The translations under genes and the position numbers were made by a program. This document shows positions 32,801-41,665 of a DNA stretch of 46,386 nt, in pieces. Source of the stretch: Helochares maculicollis (Eukaryota > Arthropoda > Insecta > Coleoptera > Hydrophilidae); NCBI GenBank assembly GCA_033557835.1, contig JAWQRO010000252.1, positions 1 to 46,386 of the forward strand. The letters run 5' to 3'. The notes below the pieces were generated by a model, which was not told where the DNA came from, made no database searches, and saw nothing but the letters and a program-made list of their open reading frames with translations. Every line of letters begins with the position of its first letter. Position 1 is the stretch's first letter.

Positions 32801-35156
32801 AACTAGTTAATAAGAAGAATTTATATTTTATATCAAAATATTGTTTTGAAAATGAAATAACAAAAAAAGATTCTATAGTACTGAGGAATATTGGAAGACA
32901 AACCGCTTCAACGTATTAATCTGCAATAGTCAGTCCAAACACACAAAATAATGCTGGTTCATCCGCCACTAATCCGAAGAACACCAATCAAACCCAAACT
33001 AAAGAAAAGATACCACATATTTTATTACAGAATGATCTAATTTATCAGGAAATCGTCAAAAGATCCTGAACGAATTGCAAAGACAGATTTTGAAAAATAA
33101 TTAAAATACAGACTCCTCAAAATAAATTTAAAATTCTCTAATAATTATAGAAACTTTACAAAATACTACACCGAGAACAAAACGAAGTATCATTCCAACC
33201 AAAATTATGGTAACAAATCACTGTCCACAGTCTTAAAAATGTTCCATTTTCTTTAACAAATCAAGAAATAAAAGACCAACTTACCGATCTTAATTGTAAG
33301 CATCATTAGGCTGCTAAATAAAGAAAAACTACCCTTGTCAACATGAATAGTGATATTAAATATGCATTAACCAGGAAAGGAAAATTATTTAAAAAGTTAG
33401 CGTATGTGTACAATTAAATTATAAGACTTCCAAATTTTATTTGCATTTTTGCAACATAAATAGTTTTTTTGTGTAATTACTAGGTGGTTACTTTTATGCA
33501 GTATAAATATGTGAATGTTGAGTAGGATACACCAGATTGTTTTAGTTAAGAATTTACACTTAAAAATGATATGCAAAAGATGTTATAAGTGTTAAATTAA
33601 AAAAAAATTAACTTTAAGTGACTGTATTAAATTCAATCAATACAAAATACTATTTTTTATCGGTTTACATGGGCTTAATGTTTCTGTTAATTAGTGAAAG
33701 ATGAATGAAACAGAAAATCACTAATTATTAATCTATAAATTCAGATGTTGGTGTACATTATTTATGTTGATATTGTGGTAATAAATACCAAATAGCACAT
33801 CCTAATGGAGTAATTTCACTTATTGGTATAAGATGCAAATTAGTTCTTGGAGAGAGAGTAAGTTTGGAAATATCTTGTGGGAAAAACAAGAGTATATGCA
33901 TGATACTGTTTCATTGCATGGCGAATGTTTTCAATACTTCCGTACATTACAAATATTGCTATTTAATAATACTAAAACATACTTTATCTTCATTGTTCGT
34001 ATACTATAGTACAGTATACTGTTAGAAAAATTGGACAGGATGGTGAAAATAGTTTGCATAAATATGTTTTTGAATTTACTTACATAAGGTCAATCCAGTA
34101 AGCATCCTTCCATTTTTCTAGAGCCAGAGCGTCTGCCAGCGTATTGCAATTCAAGTCTTGAGGGTAGTGGACAGGGGCTTCAGCAGCATTCCAGCTAAAT
34201 ACATACAATTACATTCAGCTGACTGGTTCATAGGAAAATATTCTCACTACTCACATGAAATTGAAGCTTACGTGCCCCACTTGTTCGGTTCTAGAGCCAT
34301 TTTCATTTGAAGTGTACCTTAGCAGGCCGTTGTAAATGATCCTAAGTCGCTTAAACGGCTCCAAAACGAAAATTTCCAAATTCTCCGCCTTCCATCTACG
34401 AGATGTCGTGCTACAAAGCAACACCGCCGGCTCATCTATAAATTAAAACACCTCACTGTGCCTTAAGTACAAGAAAATAAATAAATTACAAGCGTAATTC
34501 AAATTTGCAAACTAAGAAATATCGCCGACTACAGCGCCCCTACAATTAAAACCATTTCCCAAATCACAACAAAAGAGACGGAAAAGTCGATCCACCATTA
34601 AGCCGAGAAGGATGGGGAACTAAAATATCTGTCAAAAGCTCATATAGCTCGATCTTTTCATTTTAGCGCGTTTTCAAACCAATTTGACTAACCTATAAGG
34701 ACTTACTGGGGAATTGGAACAAATCGCCATTTTGCAGTTTGAGCCGTAACGAAACCTCCGCGGTGTTTTGTTGCTTCAAAACAATCTTCAAGACGACCGA
34801 ATTCCCTTGCATGTCACACCCGTATATCACTTGCGTGTCGGATTCTCGCTCGTCCTGGATTTTTATTGGTTTCTCCTGCTTTGCCGCCGGCACCAGACCA
34901 ACGGCTAACTTCGCTTTGTCCTGCAGCTTCCGTATCTCTCTTTTGGCCAACCATTTCTTAAAAGCGTAGTACCAAACTAGGAAAAATATATGAAAACGTT
35001 GGAAAATGTAGTAAACGAAATAAAATAAATATGCTTAGAAACTGATGTACCTGGCTTCCTGTATCTAGTAACTTGAGGCTTTTTAATGACTGTAAAATAT
35101 ATCAAAATAGGCCCGCTGAAAAGAGCCAGATAATAAATAGCTTGGAAGACGTCCAT
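20869..35156 (-). CDS. rifampin-phosphotransferase / PEP-synthase-like protein
   Basis: Nine exons read downward: 35156-35051, 34976-34707, 34435-34255, 34194-34084, 28664-28443, 28379-27795, 27741-27330, 27274-26702, 22338-20869. Split codons agree at every junction and total 1309 residues. Residues about 6-25 form a membrane segment (AIYYLALFSGPILIYFTVI). About 25-420 are an uncharacterised N-terminal part. About 425-760 are ATP-grasp: LAGGKGTSLALL near 432, KWAVRSSGIGEDS near 530, VVVQKMVPSEVAGVLFT, ANYGLGESVVSGQTDPDT near 625. Residues about 1200-1309 form the swivelling phosphohistidine domain with His1265 in GGLISHGAVVAREYGLP. No PEP/pyruvate TIM barrel follows, so the order (ATP-grasp, middle, His domain at the end) matches rifampin phosphotransferase rather than PEP synthase. 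Expected chemistry is ATP to AMP plus Pi with phosphoryl transfer through His; the substrate is unknown. Confidence 0.92.
22627..23045. other. intron sequence with short simple repeats
   Basis: Part of the last intron of the phosphotransferase-like gene. It holds (CATA)n at about 22650-22664 and (GATA)n at about 22891-22906. No coding stretch is supported. Confidence 0.4.
23046..23110 (-). mobile_element. tiny mariner remnant
   Basis: The minus strand reads GQGFFHQIVIEDEK, matching the mariner motif FLHRIVTGDEK next to the first catalytic Asp. Nothing else of the element could be followed, so this is a weak call. Confidence 0.35.
23200..23350 (-). mobile_element. LINE reverse transcriptase C-terminal remnant
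   Basis: Minus-strand KRRKRSNDR, then a stop, then DIRKIAGTPWFRIANTCDTG corresponds to the pattern GRPxxRWxDDIxKxAGxxWxRxAxxRxxW found at the end of many non-LTR reverse transcriptases. It carries stops and is a short fossil. Confidence 0.5.
23351..24538. other. T-rich intron sequence, unrecognised
   Basis: The plus strand is strongly T-rich, which creates several hydrophobic-looking open stretches that are composition artefacts. A 79-residue Lys-rich minus-strand stretch (23485-23724) may be further LINE debris next to the fragment at 23200, but has no recognisable motif. Confidence 0.3.
24541..25779 (-). mobile_element. mariner C (Mos1/mauritiana-like), dead copy
   Basis: A 1239-bp element in the last intron of the phosphotransferase-like gene, with TA duplications at 24539-24540 and 25780-25781. 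Inverted repeats CTAGGTGCGC (left) and CCAGGTGCAC (read inward from the right) are the same type as in mariners A and B. Minus-strand pieces include KKKASESHQILVETYGDLAS, TTCERWFLRFKSGNFNFIDK and the C-terminal region with YYELLKSSETVNTVHYRQQM in other frames. A short (CA)n run at about 25059-25082 interrupts it. Length and left-end sequence are nearly identical to mariner A. Confidence 0.88.
25880..26450 (+). repeat. dispersed repeat R2, copy 1
   Basis: Shares a series of matching blocks with 39850-40490 in the same orientation: TTCATAATTAAAATATGGGT, a 'TACTTCCAG' block, 'ACTCCGATCAT', 'CAGAGGCACTCAAAACG' and 'TTTGCTATACTTCG'. No coding capacity or terminal repeats were seen, so the class is unknown. 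Confidence 0.65.
27742..27794 (-). other. 53-bp intron of the phosphotransferase-like gene
   Basis: Donor GAACG|GTAGAT and acceptor CTTTTCACAG|AGTC give a 53-base intron and the in-phase junction ACER-VVKLL. A nearer AG (after ATCTTGC) would leave only 23 bases, too short for splicing. Both choices keep frame; the longer one was used. Confidence 0.7.
28665..29322. other. large intron, 3' part (minus-strand sense)
   Basis: Non-coding AT-rich stretch between the exon acceptor at 28665-28666 and the mariner at 29324. Nothing was recognised. Confidence 0.35.
29324..29990 (+). mobile_element. mariner H remnant (Hsmar1/cecropia-like), truncated
   Basis: Starts after a TA with TTAGGTTGTTTAAAAAG. 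The plus strand reads ARKSNQTFGNDNVNERTVRR-type helix-turn-helix sequence, then RILVVTDP, a stop, VHGIAEDLDISSHAVFNGLK and KLEKWMPHDLNDR, then FEICFSLLLRNQT. The order matches the N-terminal half of cecropia-group transposase. It is cut off before the catalytic core, and hAT sequence begins about 150 bases further on. Confidence 0.78.
30150..31585 (+). mobile_element. hAT transposon remnant (ZBED/FAM200-like transposase)
   Basis: In shifting frames the plus strand gives a BED-type finger (CVICNARLSNSNLALTKL), the segment FVSIKTDPS, then a 122-residue open stretch MLKMANIMLGKAAEVKLSQS through QLDETTDVSNLSLLPVFMQY with the conserved 'LDESTD' catalytic Asp region. Further on come YMADVFAGLNHLNKQMQGVG and RKIEDVSAIDDISAPAKLSK. 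These are landmarks of the hAT transposases related to vertebrate ZBED5/FAM200 proteins. Many stops occur and the dimerisation C-terminus is absent. It runs into mariner I near 31585. Confidence 0.82.
31590..32617 (+). mobile_element. mariner I remnant, 5' truncated
   Basis: Plus-strand transposase pieces in order: SISTVER, CGRTSLEDDSSQGRPKTASP, the 'ENCRVTVRGLSEALQ' helix-turn-helix part, KLCPQWVPHSLTMEQE, TVETWVYHHDLDLKQEAKAW, KKKILFHQDNAPCENRILTM and PPYLPDLAPSNFHLFPDLKK, so all three catalytic positions are partly visible. The right end is CCAGGCTGTTTAATAAGTTC read inward, followed by TA (32618-32619). No left terminal repeat is present; the element joins hAT sequence directly. It is similar in type to mariners F and J. 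Confidence 0.85.
32940..33400 (+). mobile_element. jockey-type LINE ORF1 (Gag-like) remnant
   Basis: Plus-strand sequence gives QTPQNKFKILFNNYRNFTKY in shifted frames, then KSLSTVLKNVPFSLTNQEIK and DQLTDLN. This resembles the pre-CCHC part of jockey-clade ORF1 (KTxxEFKxIxxxL, then LRVVLKNLP, then EIxxELxxLG). The zinc knuckles and ORF2 are not present. Confidence 0.6.
33401..34076. other. large intron, 5' part (minus-strand sense)
   Basis: AT-rich, no supported coding stretch or terminal repeats up to the exon donor at 34083. Confidence 0.35.
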
Positions 35157-35217
35157 GATTGGAAGTCAAACAGAAATTGCTTTCGAATAAATTAAGTTTG
35201 TTGTCTCTACACGATTG

Positions 35218-35228
35218 TTATCTTATCT
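35218..35228 (-). promoter_or_regulatory. tandem GATA-factor site upstream of phosphotransferase-like gene
   Basis: On the gene's strand this reads AGATAAGATAA, two overlapping WGATAR sites, about 62 bases before the start codon. Two more TTATCT sites lie at 35508-35513 and 35522-35527, and GATAA cores near 35349 and 35390. In insects GATA factors drive gut and fat-body genes, so midgut or fat-body expression is an inference worth a test. The sites could be in the 5' UTR. Confidence 0.4.
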
Positions 35229-35239
35229 GGAAGATCGCA

Positions 35240-35985
35240 AATTTTTGTCCAGCCCATTTCTGATTAAAATGGTTCAAATTTCACTGATTAAATCAGAGTT
35301 ACTGCTCGAACTACACAACGGTCTTTTTACAAAAAGGAATGAAAACACGATAAGAAACGGTGGCAGGTGTTAAATAATAATCACAGTTGATAACGTATAC
35401 GTTTTGTGTGGTATTGATAAATACAATGTATGAATGATCCACAAAAGATTCAAACTAAGGATTATATAATGGAGGCGTACACATAATGCGTACGAAGGTC
35501 GTCTAATTTATCTCTATTATATTATCTAATCGAAGACTTTAATAAATAAATATTCAGTTCTTTGGTTGTTTCATATTGCTTTGGTACAAAGACAACCGCT
35601 AGGCAATTTTGTTTCATATGCGCTTATGACCTAGAAGCATTGCATTTACTTTACATTCAATATTGATGTTACAAAAATATAGAAACTTATGTATATTGTA
35701 ATGATTTTTTGGGTTCTTATGGACATGTATTTAAATATTTATATTTTGACCATTACTATTTAAATGTATGCACTGGATTTATTTGCAGGATATTTGGTTT
35801 TTGTTTTGAACTGTCACTTTCTTCTTCATCTCAATTATATACATTTTGGGAAATTCAAGGTTTTTCGCTTCTCTCAAACGTTCAATTTTGTAAGAGCAAA
35901 AATGTTGCCTAAGTTATGCAACCAATCTAACAAGAGATATCGGGTTGGCTATCGAGCAGGAATTCATGTTTCAGTATTATCCTTC
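35240..35985. other. upstream intergenic region
   Basis: Apart from the GATA-type sites, no gene is supported between the phosphotransferase-like start and the R1 repeat. Two overlapping plus-strand open stretches (35709-36048) look like T-rich composition artefacts. Confidence 0.35.
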
Positions 35986-35988
35986 TGT

Positions 35989-36640
35989 ACAGGGTGTTGC
36001 AGAATTAATTTTCCATACTTAACCCACATGTTAAGAACGCCAATGTGACCACGACTTGGTATTTTCTAAGTATAAACAAACATTTTGAAAATTTGGCTAA
36101 TTTGGGACTCCTGGCATAATTGAAATGATGTCGATAAACCATGCTGGGTCAAAGAATATTATGCAGATACAACGGCACCGTTATTACTATAAAAATAACG
36201 GCATCACAATCAAACACGTCGGTAGATCTTTCAAAATCTCGGGATTAAATTTTTTCATGAACGCAAAACCGTCCTTATCAAAGAGAAACAGAAAAAGATC
36301 TAAAATAACCATTGAAATCAAATTTTATTCGAGCGCGTTGTTTTTAGAACTGGAGATCGAACGTGACCTCGAAAGAATATCGCTTTATATTACAGCCGCA
36401 AGAAGGATGGTTACATCATACATCGCAAACAAAAATGATGTTTTTTCTTGTTTCGTGCTTAGTAAGGTCAGATGATTTGCATATTAGTAAATATGTCTTT
36501 CTTTGAATAAAGCATCAAGACCAATTGAAATGAACGCAATCCAACCAAACATGTGGCTCTTGTTTTTCCTCTCCGTCTTTAATTCTTTTCAACGAGTTTT
36601 TTTTTTATTATTATTTCGTCAGTTTATGGTCCAGATCGCT
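35989..36640 (+). repeat. repeat R1, copy 1 (one internal monomer)
   Basis: Begins ACAGGGTGTTGCAGAATTAA and shares its left part, one monomer of roughly 230 bases and its right tail (TTTCGTGCTTAGTA...TCTTTCTTTGAATAA) with 44749-45945. A 116-codon open stretch runs across it, but differences from the other copies fall mainly in first and second codon positions, so it is not under protein constraint. Class unknown. Confidence 0.75.
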
Positions 36641-36696
36641 TATTATTTCTCAGATCGAGATTAGTCGGGTCGATAGTTTGCTGAATGCGAACCTAC

Positions 36697-37593
36697 CTCA
36701 TTAACTCTAGGCTTGTTGTGCATATTTTTGGCCCTGTTTGCACATCTGAGGGTCGACAAGGTCTCCACATAGTCCCTGCTAGCCGGGCTTGTGCAGGCTA
36801 TCAGCAGGGTCCTCAGGTTGCCTCCTAGCGAGTCCTGGAGCAGCCTGTTCAGTTTAGAGTCCCTGTAGGGGATGTGTTTGGTCTTGCCGTCCACCAGAGC
36901 AGATATGAAGTTCTCTAATGCGCTCAGGGACAAATTTATCTTCGTGGCTTCCTTCAGCCTGTCTTCGGTAGCCCCAGTTTTTGCCTGACGCTCCTCACGG
37001 ATTGACTCGTTGATATTAACGTTCGTTATCTGTTCTATGCTTATGGTGAAGATGTTGAGGGACCTGGAGCTGCTCTGGTTCATCAACGTGGCCCCTATCA
37101 TCCTATTCTTGAACCTGATGCTCAATAGATGGTCGCATTTCGTTGTGTTATGGACGGGGTGAGCCGTTAACCTCGGGACAGTCACGCCTTCCAGAGGTAC
37201 TTCCTTCACGGTCAAGGGGCTGCTTCCTGTTAATTTGTCGTTGGGCAGTAAGAAATCCGATTTGCTCGTTGTAGATTTTGAGGTAGCTGACGAGGGCCAG
37301 GTATTTGACTCCAGAGGTAACGGAGATGGTTTCGAAGATGTGCTCGAAAGCCCTTGAGATGATGCCTTTCTCCATGTCTTTGTAGCCTTCCATCGTGTAG
37401 GACTTTCCACAGCCAGTCTGACCGTAAACGAAGATGGTACTGTTGTAGCCCTCGAGGACGCTCTCGATGAGGGAATAGTAGATGTCGTTGTATATGCTTG
37501 CTGTGTTGGAATCCTGGCCGTAGACGGAGTCGAATGTGAATTGTTTTGGGAAAGAAGGTCCATCTTGAGGATCCCACGCATCTTCACGACGCA
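36697..37593 (-). pseudogene. decayed kinesin-2 (KIF17/OSM-3-like) motor exon
   Basis: Most of a kinesin motor domain in one exon with an acceptor (TTTTACAG at 37594-37595) and a donor (GAG|GTAGGT at 36696). It has FPKQFTFDSVYG, a P-loop GQTGCGKSYTMEG (the Cys-containing form seen in OSM-3/KIF17), FEHIFETI, KTGATEDRLKEATKINLSLS, HIPYRDSKLNRLLQDSLGGN and neck NKPRVNE. Defects: a 2-base deletion near 37255 shifts the frame after IYNEQI; switch I SSRSH reads SSRSL; switch II (LVDLAGSE) is deleted in frame, leaving IREERQ. These losses abolish ATPase function, so this is a DNA-level pseudogene or dying paralogue. No neighbouring kinesin exons were found. Confidence 0.82.
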
Positions 37594-37599
37594 CTGTAA

Positions 37600-38430
37600 A
37601 ATTGGTTAATTAATTTTTAGTTTGCTTGAAAACTCTCCTATTTTTAGTTTTTGTAAGACTGCTTTTATCTTTTTTGTTCTGTCGGATATTAGGCTATTAT
37701 AATAACAATAAGTTCGGAAAGTAATATTAATTTAATACACCCTCACTACACGATGGATGAGCGAGCAGATCTCGAACTTATTCGATCTTTTATGTATTCT
37801 AACTTTACTATTAGATGTAAGTTTTGAAATTCAAAATAATATAGCCACAAGAGCCCCAATACCAAACTTTCTTACCGAGATATACAAATGTAGTTCACAT
37901 AGTATAGAATATATTATCACCCCTTTAAGTTTTGTAACTTAATTTTGAAATAGGCTGTATAAAGTTAAATTACAAATGGCCCGTTTATGTAAGCACTAAA
38001 AAAGAATAGAATATTCCTTAAGAACATATTCATGTGTTGAATATATGCATCACAGGGTGTGTTAACTCTGACAATTGAAAATTTTGTTTATATTTATTTT
38101 TATACATATAGTTATACGAGAATGCTGAGCGGAAACACTCCTGATTTGTATTGGTTGAGACATTGGTTTGAACCATAGCTTTGGTAAGGGATTGGAAATA
38201 ATTTTTTCCCAAAGTTTACCTCTATCATTATGAAGAAAAATCATACTTTAATCTAGTTTTACTCTGTCTCTAGTTTTTGCTACACCTGATTTTGGGGTTA
38301 TGATGGATATTTTGTACCAAGGGCATCCCACTCATTAGGAAAGCTAAATGTAGATGGGTAATACATTTTTTTGTGATAACTAGAGACGATCTCACTTCCA
38401 TGTAGAGAATGATTAATTGTTTTTCTTTCT
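37600..38430. other. intergenic, nothing recognised
   Basis: AT-rich with only short chance open stretches. The exon that should precede the kinesin motor exon (minus strand, higher coordinates) was looked for and not seen. Confidence 0.35.
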
Positions 38431-38436
38431 TTTTTT

Positions 38437-38512
38437 CCCTCCAGACTGAAGTTCCCCTCAGAAATTAGACAAGGTCATCCTATGAAGTTGGACGGGCTCG
38501 CCTTCAGTTACA
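38437..38512 (+). repeat. short dispersed repeat R3, copy 1
   Basis: TCCCTCC...TTCCCCTCA...GAGTTGGACGGGCTCG-type sequence (here AAGTTGGACGGGCTCG) is shared in inverted orientation with 41590-41665. The class is unknown. Confidence 0.55.
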
Positions 38513-39105
38513 TTAGGTTGGAAAAATGAACATCAATAGGTTTTGAGCAGAGATTTGTTGAGCTATGTCAACTGTCGTACGATTTAATTTTTGTCTTTAA
38601 TTAGGTCTTGAATGATTTTTATGACACTCAGAAAGTCTGAAAGAGTTACAATTTTTTGTGCATGTTCCATAGTCGAGATATATTTCAATGATTTGAGTAC
38701 GTAGTAGCCACAGATGCGAAAAAGGAAGAGAGTTTTAAAATCCCGCTAAATTTTCTTGAAGACCAGAAAAATACTGTAAAAATGAAGTGGATATGATTAC
38801 TTGATTGTAAAAAGGAAATGAGCAATAAAGTTGGATTATTGGGTTCGAGTCTGATTCTGTTGCAAGTCTTTGGTGTTAGTACAGCTAATCGACATATGAA
38901 GGAATTTGAAAATCCCATATTTACCAGTTATCATTTCCATAAGCGGACTGTGAGTAGTGCTATAAAGGGGGCTTCGTTTTTCAGAACGTCTAATAATAAA
39001 TAATATTTCTGCTTGTATACGTCTTTGTAGTTTTAAAAGAATGTCACTAGACTAATCGATGAGAGTGTTTTTGGAAAGTCTCAAAGAAAGTTTTAGTCTC
39101 CTACT
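38513..39105. other. intergenic, nothing recognised
   Basis: No supported gene, repeat end or motif. Confidence 0.3.
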
Positions 39106-39109
39106 ATAA

Positions 39110-39813
39110 AAGACATGTAGTTTCTTGAAATTAGTCTTCAAGGCTTGGCTAGAAAACCTTTCTTGCGGTGGTAACATAAAGCGATATTCTTTCGAGGTCA
39201 CATTCGATCTCCAGTTCAAAGAACAACACGCTCGAATAAAATTTTACTTAAATGGTTGTTTATGTTCTTTTTTCTGTCTATATATTATTATGAAGGTTTT
39301 GTGTTCGTGAAATAATTTTATTTCGTGATTGTGACGGATCTAAAGTGTTGTTTTGATTGTGATCCCGGTATTTTTATAGAGATAATCGTTTTTCTTGCGG
39401 TGGAAGATAGTAATACAAAGCGATCTTTATTTGAGGCCATATTCGGTTTAAATCTATTCGAAAAAACGCGGAGCTATAAAATGTTACTACAATAGTTGTT
39501 TGTGTTCTTTTCTGTTCCTCTTTGATGAGGATGGTTTTGCGTTTATGAACAAATTTAATCTCGAAGTTTTGAAGGATCTAACGACGTGTTTGATTGTGAT
39601 CCCGATATTTTTATAGCAATAACGGTGCCGTTGTGTCTGCAAAATATTCTTTAACCCAGCATGGTTTATCGGCATCATTTCAATTATGCCAGGGGTCACA
39701 AATTTGAAAATTTGCAACAATTTTATTTATACTTAGAATATACCTGGTCGTGGTCACATTGGCGTTCTTAACATGTGGGTTAAGTATTGGAAATTAATTC
39801 TGCATCACCCTGT
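39110..39813 (-). repeat. repeat R1, copy 2 (two internal monomers, reverse)
   Basis: Inverted copy of R1: the ACAGGGTG end is at 39806-39813 (plus CACCCTGT). Two tandem monomers follow, recognisable by 'ATCACAATCAAA', 'AACGCAAAACC' or 'AACACAAAACC', and 'TATTCGAGC'. The right tail found in copies 1 and 3 is absent, so this copy is truncated. Confidence 0.72.
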
Positions 39814-39849
39814 ATAAGTAGTGAGTAATACTGAACGCCTGTATTGCGA

Positions 39850-40490
39850 AGGGCCAAATTTTATAATGTAAATTCATAACTAAAATATGGGTCCAAGTTT
39901 ATAATGTAAATACATAATTAAAAAAATCGAATTTATACCGGTCAAGTCGCACTTCCGGTTGATATATTTACACGGAACTACTAGTATATTGCTACTTTTA
40001 TAATGTTTAGCATTTTTGTAACAATTTTGAAATTTTTTTATTGCAAGGACTATTAAAATTGGAATTTCCAAAATTATAAAAGTGGTACTTCCGGTGCTTC
40101 GATCATATTGAAATTTAGTATCTGTGAGATTTTAGTGATATTTAAAATGTGCACAAAAATTCAATCGGATAGCTTTATATTAAAGACTATTCTACTTGAA
40201 AAAATTCAAAACTGTGTATGTAAACAGGTGCTGCTGATGGTCCTACACTCCTCAAAAGTTGATATAAACCTATGATTTTGTGATAATACCCGTATGCCAA
40301 ATTGCAATGCTCTACTTCAAGCGGTCTGACCGCTATCGCGTTTTTATATTGGCACACACAGATAAATGCCAAAACTGGTCAAAATGAGCTCAGGGGCACT
40401 TAAAACGTGGAGATCTGTCAAAATCTCGAGGTCGAATTTGATGATCCCAATACTTTCCCTTTACTATACTTCGAATACTAATACGAGAAA
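39850..40490 (+). repeat. dispersed repeat R2, copy 2
   Basis: Homologous to 25880-26450 (blocks 'TTCATAACTAAAATATGGGT', 'GCACTTCCGG', 'GCTTCGATCAT', 'CAGGGGCACTTAAAACG', 'TTTACTATACTTCGAA'). It directly follows R1 copy 2. Non-coding. Confidence 0.65.
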
Positions 40491-41213
40491 GTAAAAGTTG
40501 CATTAACTGTAGGCCGGCTCTGCAGGGGACACATATTGATAACCAGGATCTACGAAAGTGAAACTTATACAACAAGTAGAGAAGGAATAGATACCGCAAA
40601 GGAAATTTACGGGAATATTTTTGGGCCGAAGAAGGTAGAGAAGAACTTGGAAAGATGTTAGACACAGTGAAGTAGTCGATAGCTAGAAATAGAAGGAAGA
40701 AGGCCGTGCAACAATATCAACACTGTCGCGAGGAAGTCAACTTCCAATTAAATGTGAACTGTACGTGCATGGTCTAGGAAGTACCCGATCTGACGTGTCG
40801 ATGGCTGTTGTTGCTATAAAAAAATTACTATGTTATAAAATATTAGCCTTATAAAGTAAAAGTTTCAAATTTGAAGATGCTATAGTACGTTGGAAACATG
40901 GAAAAAATTGGTCATCGTTTTGTGATATAATACTTTCATTTGAAAGGTCTAAGTCCAATCAACATCAAAGCCGAGTCTAATTCTACTCTGGGGGAGTCTG
41001 CTCGTCTGTTTTATTTACAATAGTAAAATGTTGGTTGGCAGAGCTTAAACGAGGCCGTACGAGCTGCCAAGACGAACATCGCAGTGATCGACCAAATGAG
41101 GTGACTACGACAGAAATGGCAAAGAAAATCCACAAAATGGTATTGGACGACCGTCTATTGAAAGTGTGTGAGCAAGCAGCCATGATATGTATTTAAATAA
41201 GTGATATACATCG

Positions 41214-41320
41214 TGTATCATCCGGTTCGAAGACCGGAAATGTTTGTCCAGCTCGAAGGACGAAAAATGTATTATCCGGTTCAAAGACCGGAAATGTGTC
41301 ATCCAAATGGAAGACCAAAA
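41214..41320 (+). repeat. 27-bp tandem repeat, four units
   Basis: Units begin at 41214, 41241, 41268 and 41295 with the pattern TGTRTYATCCGGTTCRAAGA, then CCGGAAA. Units 1 and 3 are nearly identical; unit 2 and the 26-base unit 4 are more diverged. Because 27 is a multiple of three, one frame reads as a nine-residue repeat (CIIRFEDRK). Confidence 0.85.
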
Positions 41321-41589
41321 TGTAGCAAGGATCGAAATTACGCACCTCCTGCGCGTTAATACGATCAAGCTAATAATACTATGTGGACTGTATATTATTG
41401 TATTTAATCACTTCCCAATGGTATGTACAAGGGCTTACAAATTACTTATAACTATTTTTTACAACTGCATATTTAACACTTGCTCTTAAACTAAACTTAT
41501 CTCTACACTTAACCTATGAGAAAGTAGTGGGGATACCACCCTCTCCCTTCAGCGACCCAATAGAACGCTACACATCGCATATTGACTGA

Positions 41590-41665
41590 AACGAGCCCGT
41601 CCAACTCCATAGAAAATTTTGTCTCACTTTTGAGGGGGAATTTCATTTGGGAGGGAAAGGTAAAG
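41590..41665 (-). repeat. short dispersed repeat R3, copy 2
   Basis: Inverted relative to 38437-38512, sharing GAGTTGGACGGGCTCG and the preceding GAGACAAAATTTTCTATG-type sequence. It lies within the insertion that splits mariner J. Confidence 0.55.

Noticed and set aside
20869..35156. Annotation as true PEP synthase or PPDK, or as bacterial contamination
   Set aside because: No PEP/pyruvate TIM barrel follows the His domain, and nine exons with insect-type splice sites rule out contamination. Ancient transfer from bacteria remains open.
36125..36475. An open stretch conserved in three R1 copies (QRHRYYYKNNGITIKHV and relatives) as a possible new gene family
   Set aside because: Differences between copies fall mostly at first and second codon positions and copies end at different places, so the frame is shared only because the DNA is.
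41214..41320. CRISPR array
   Set aside because: The units are directly abutting, without spacers, and the context is an insect transposon.
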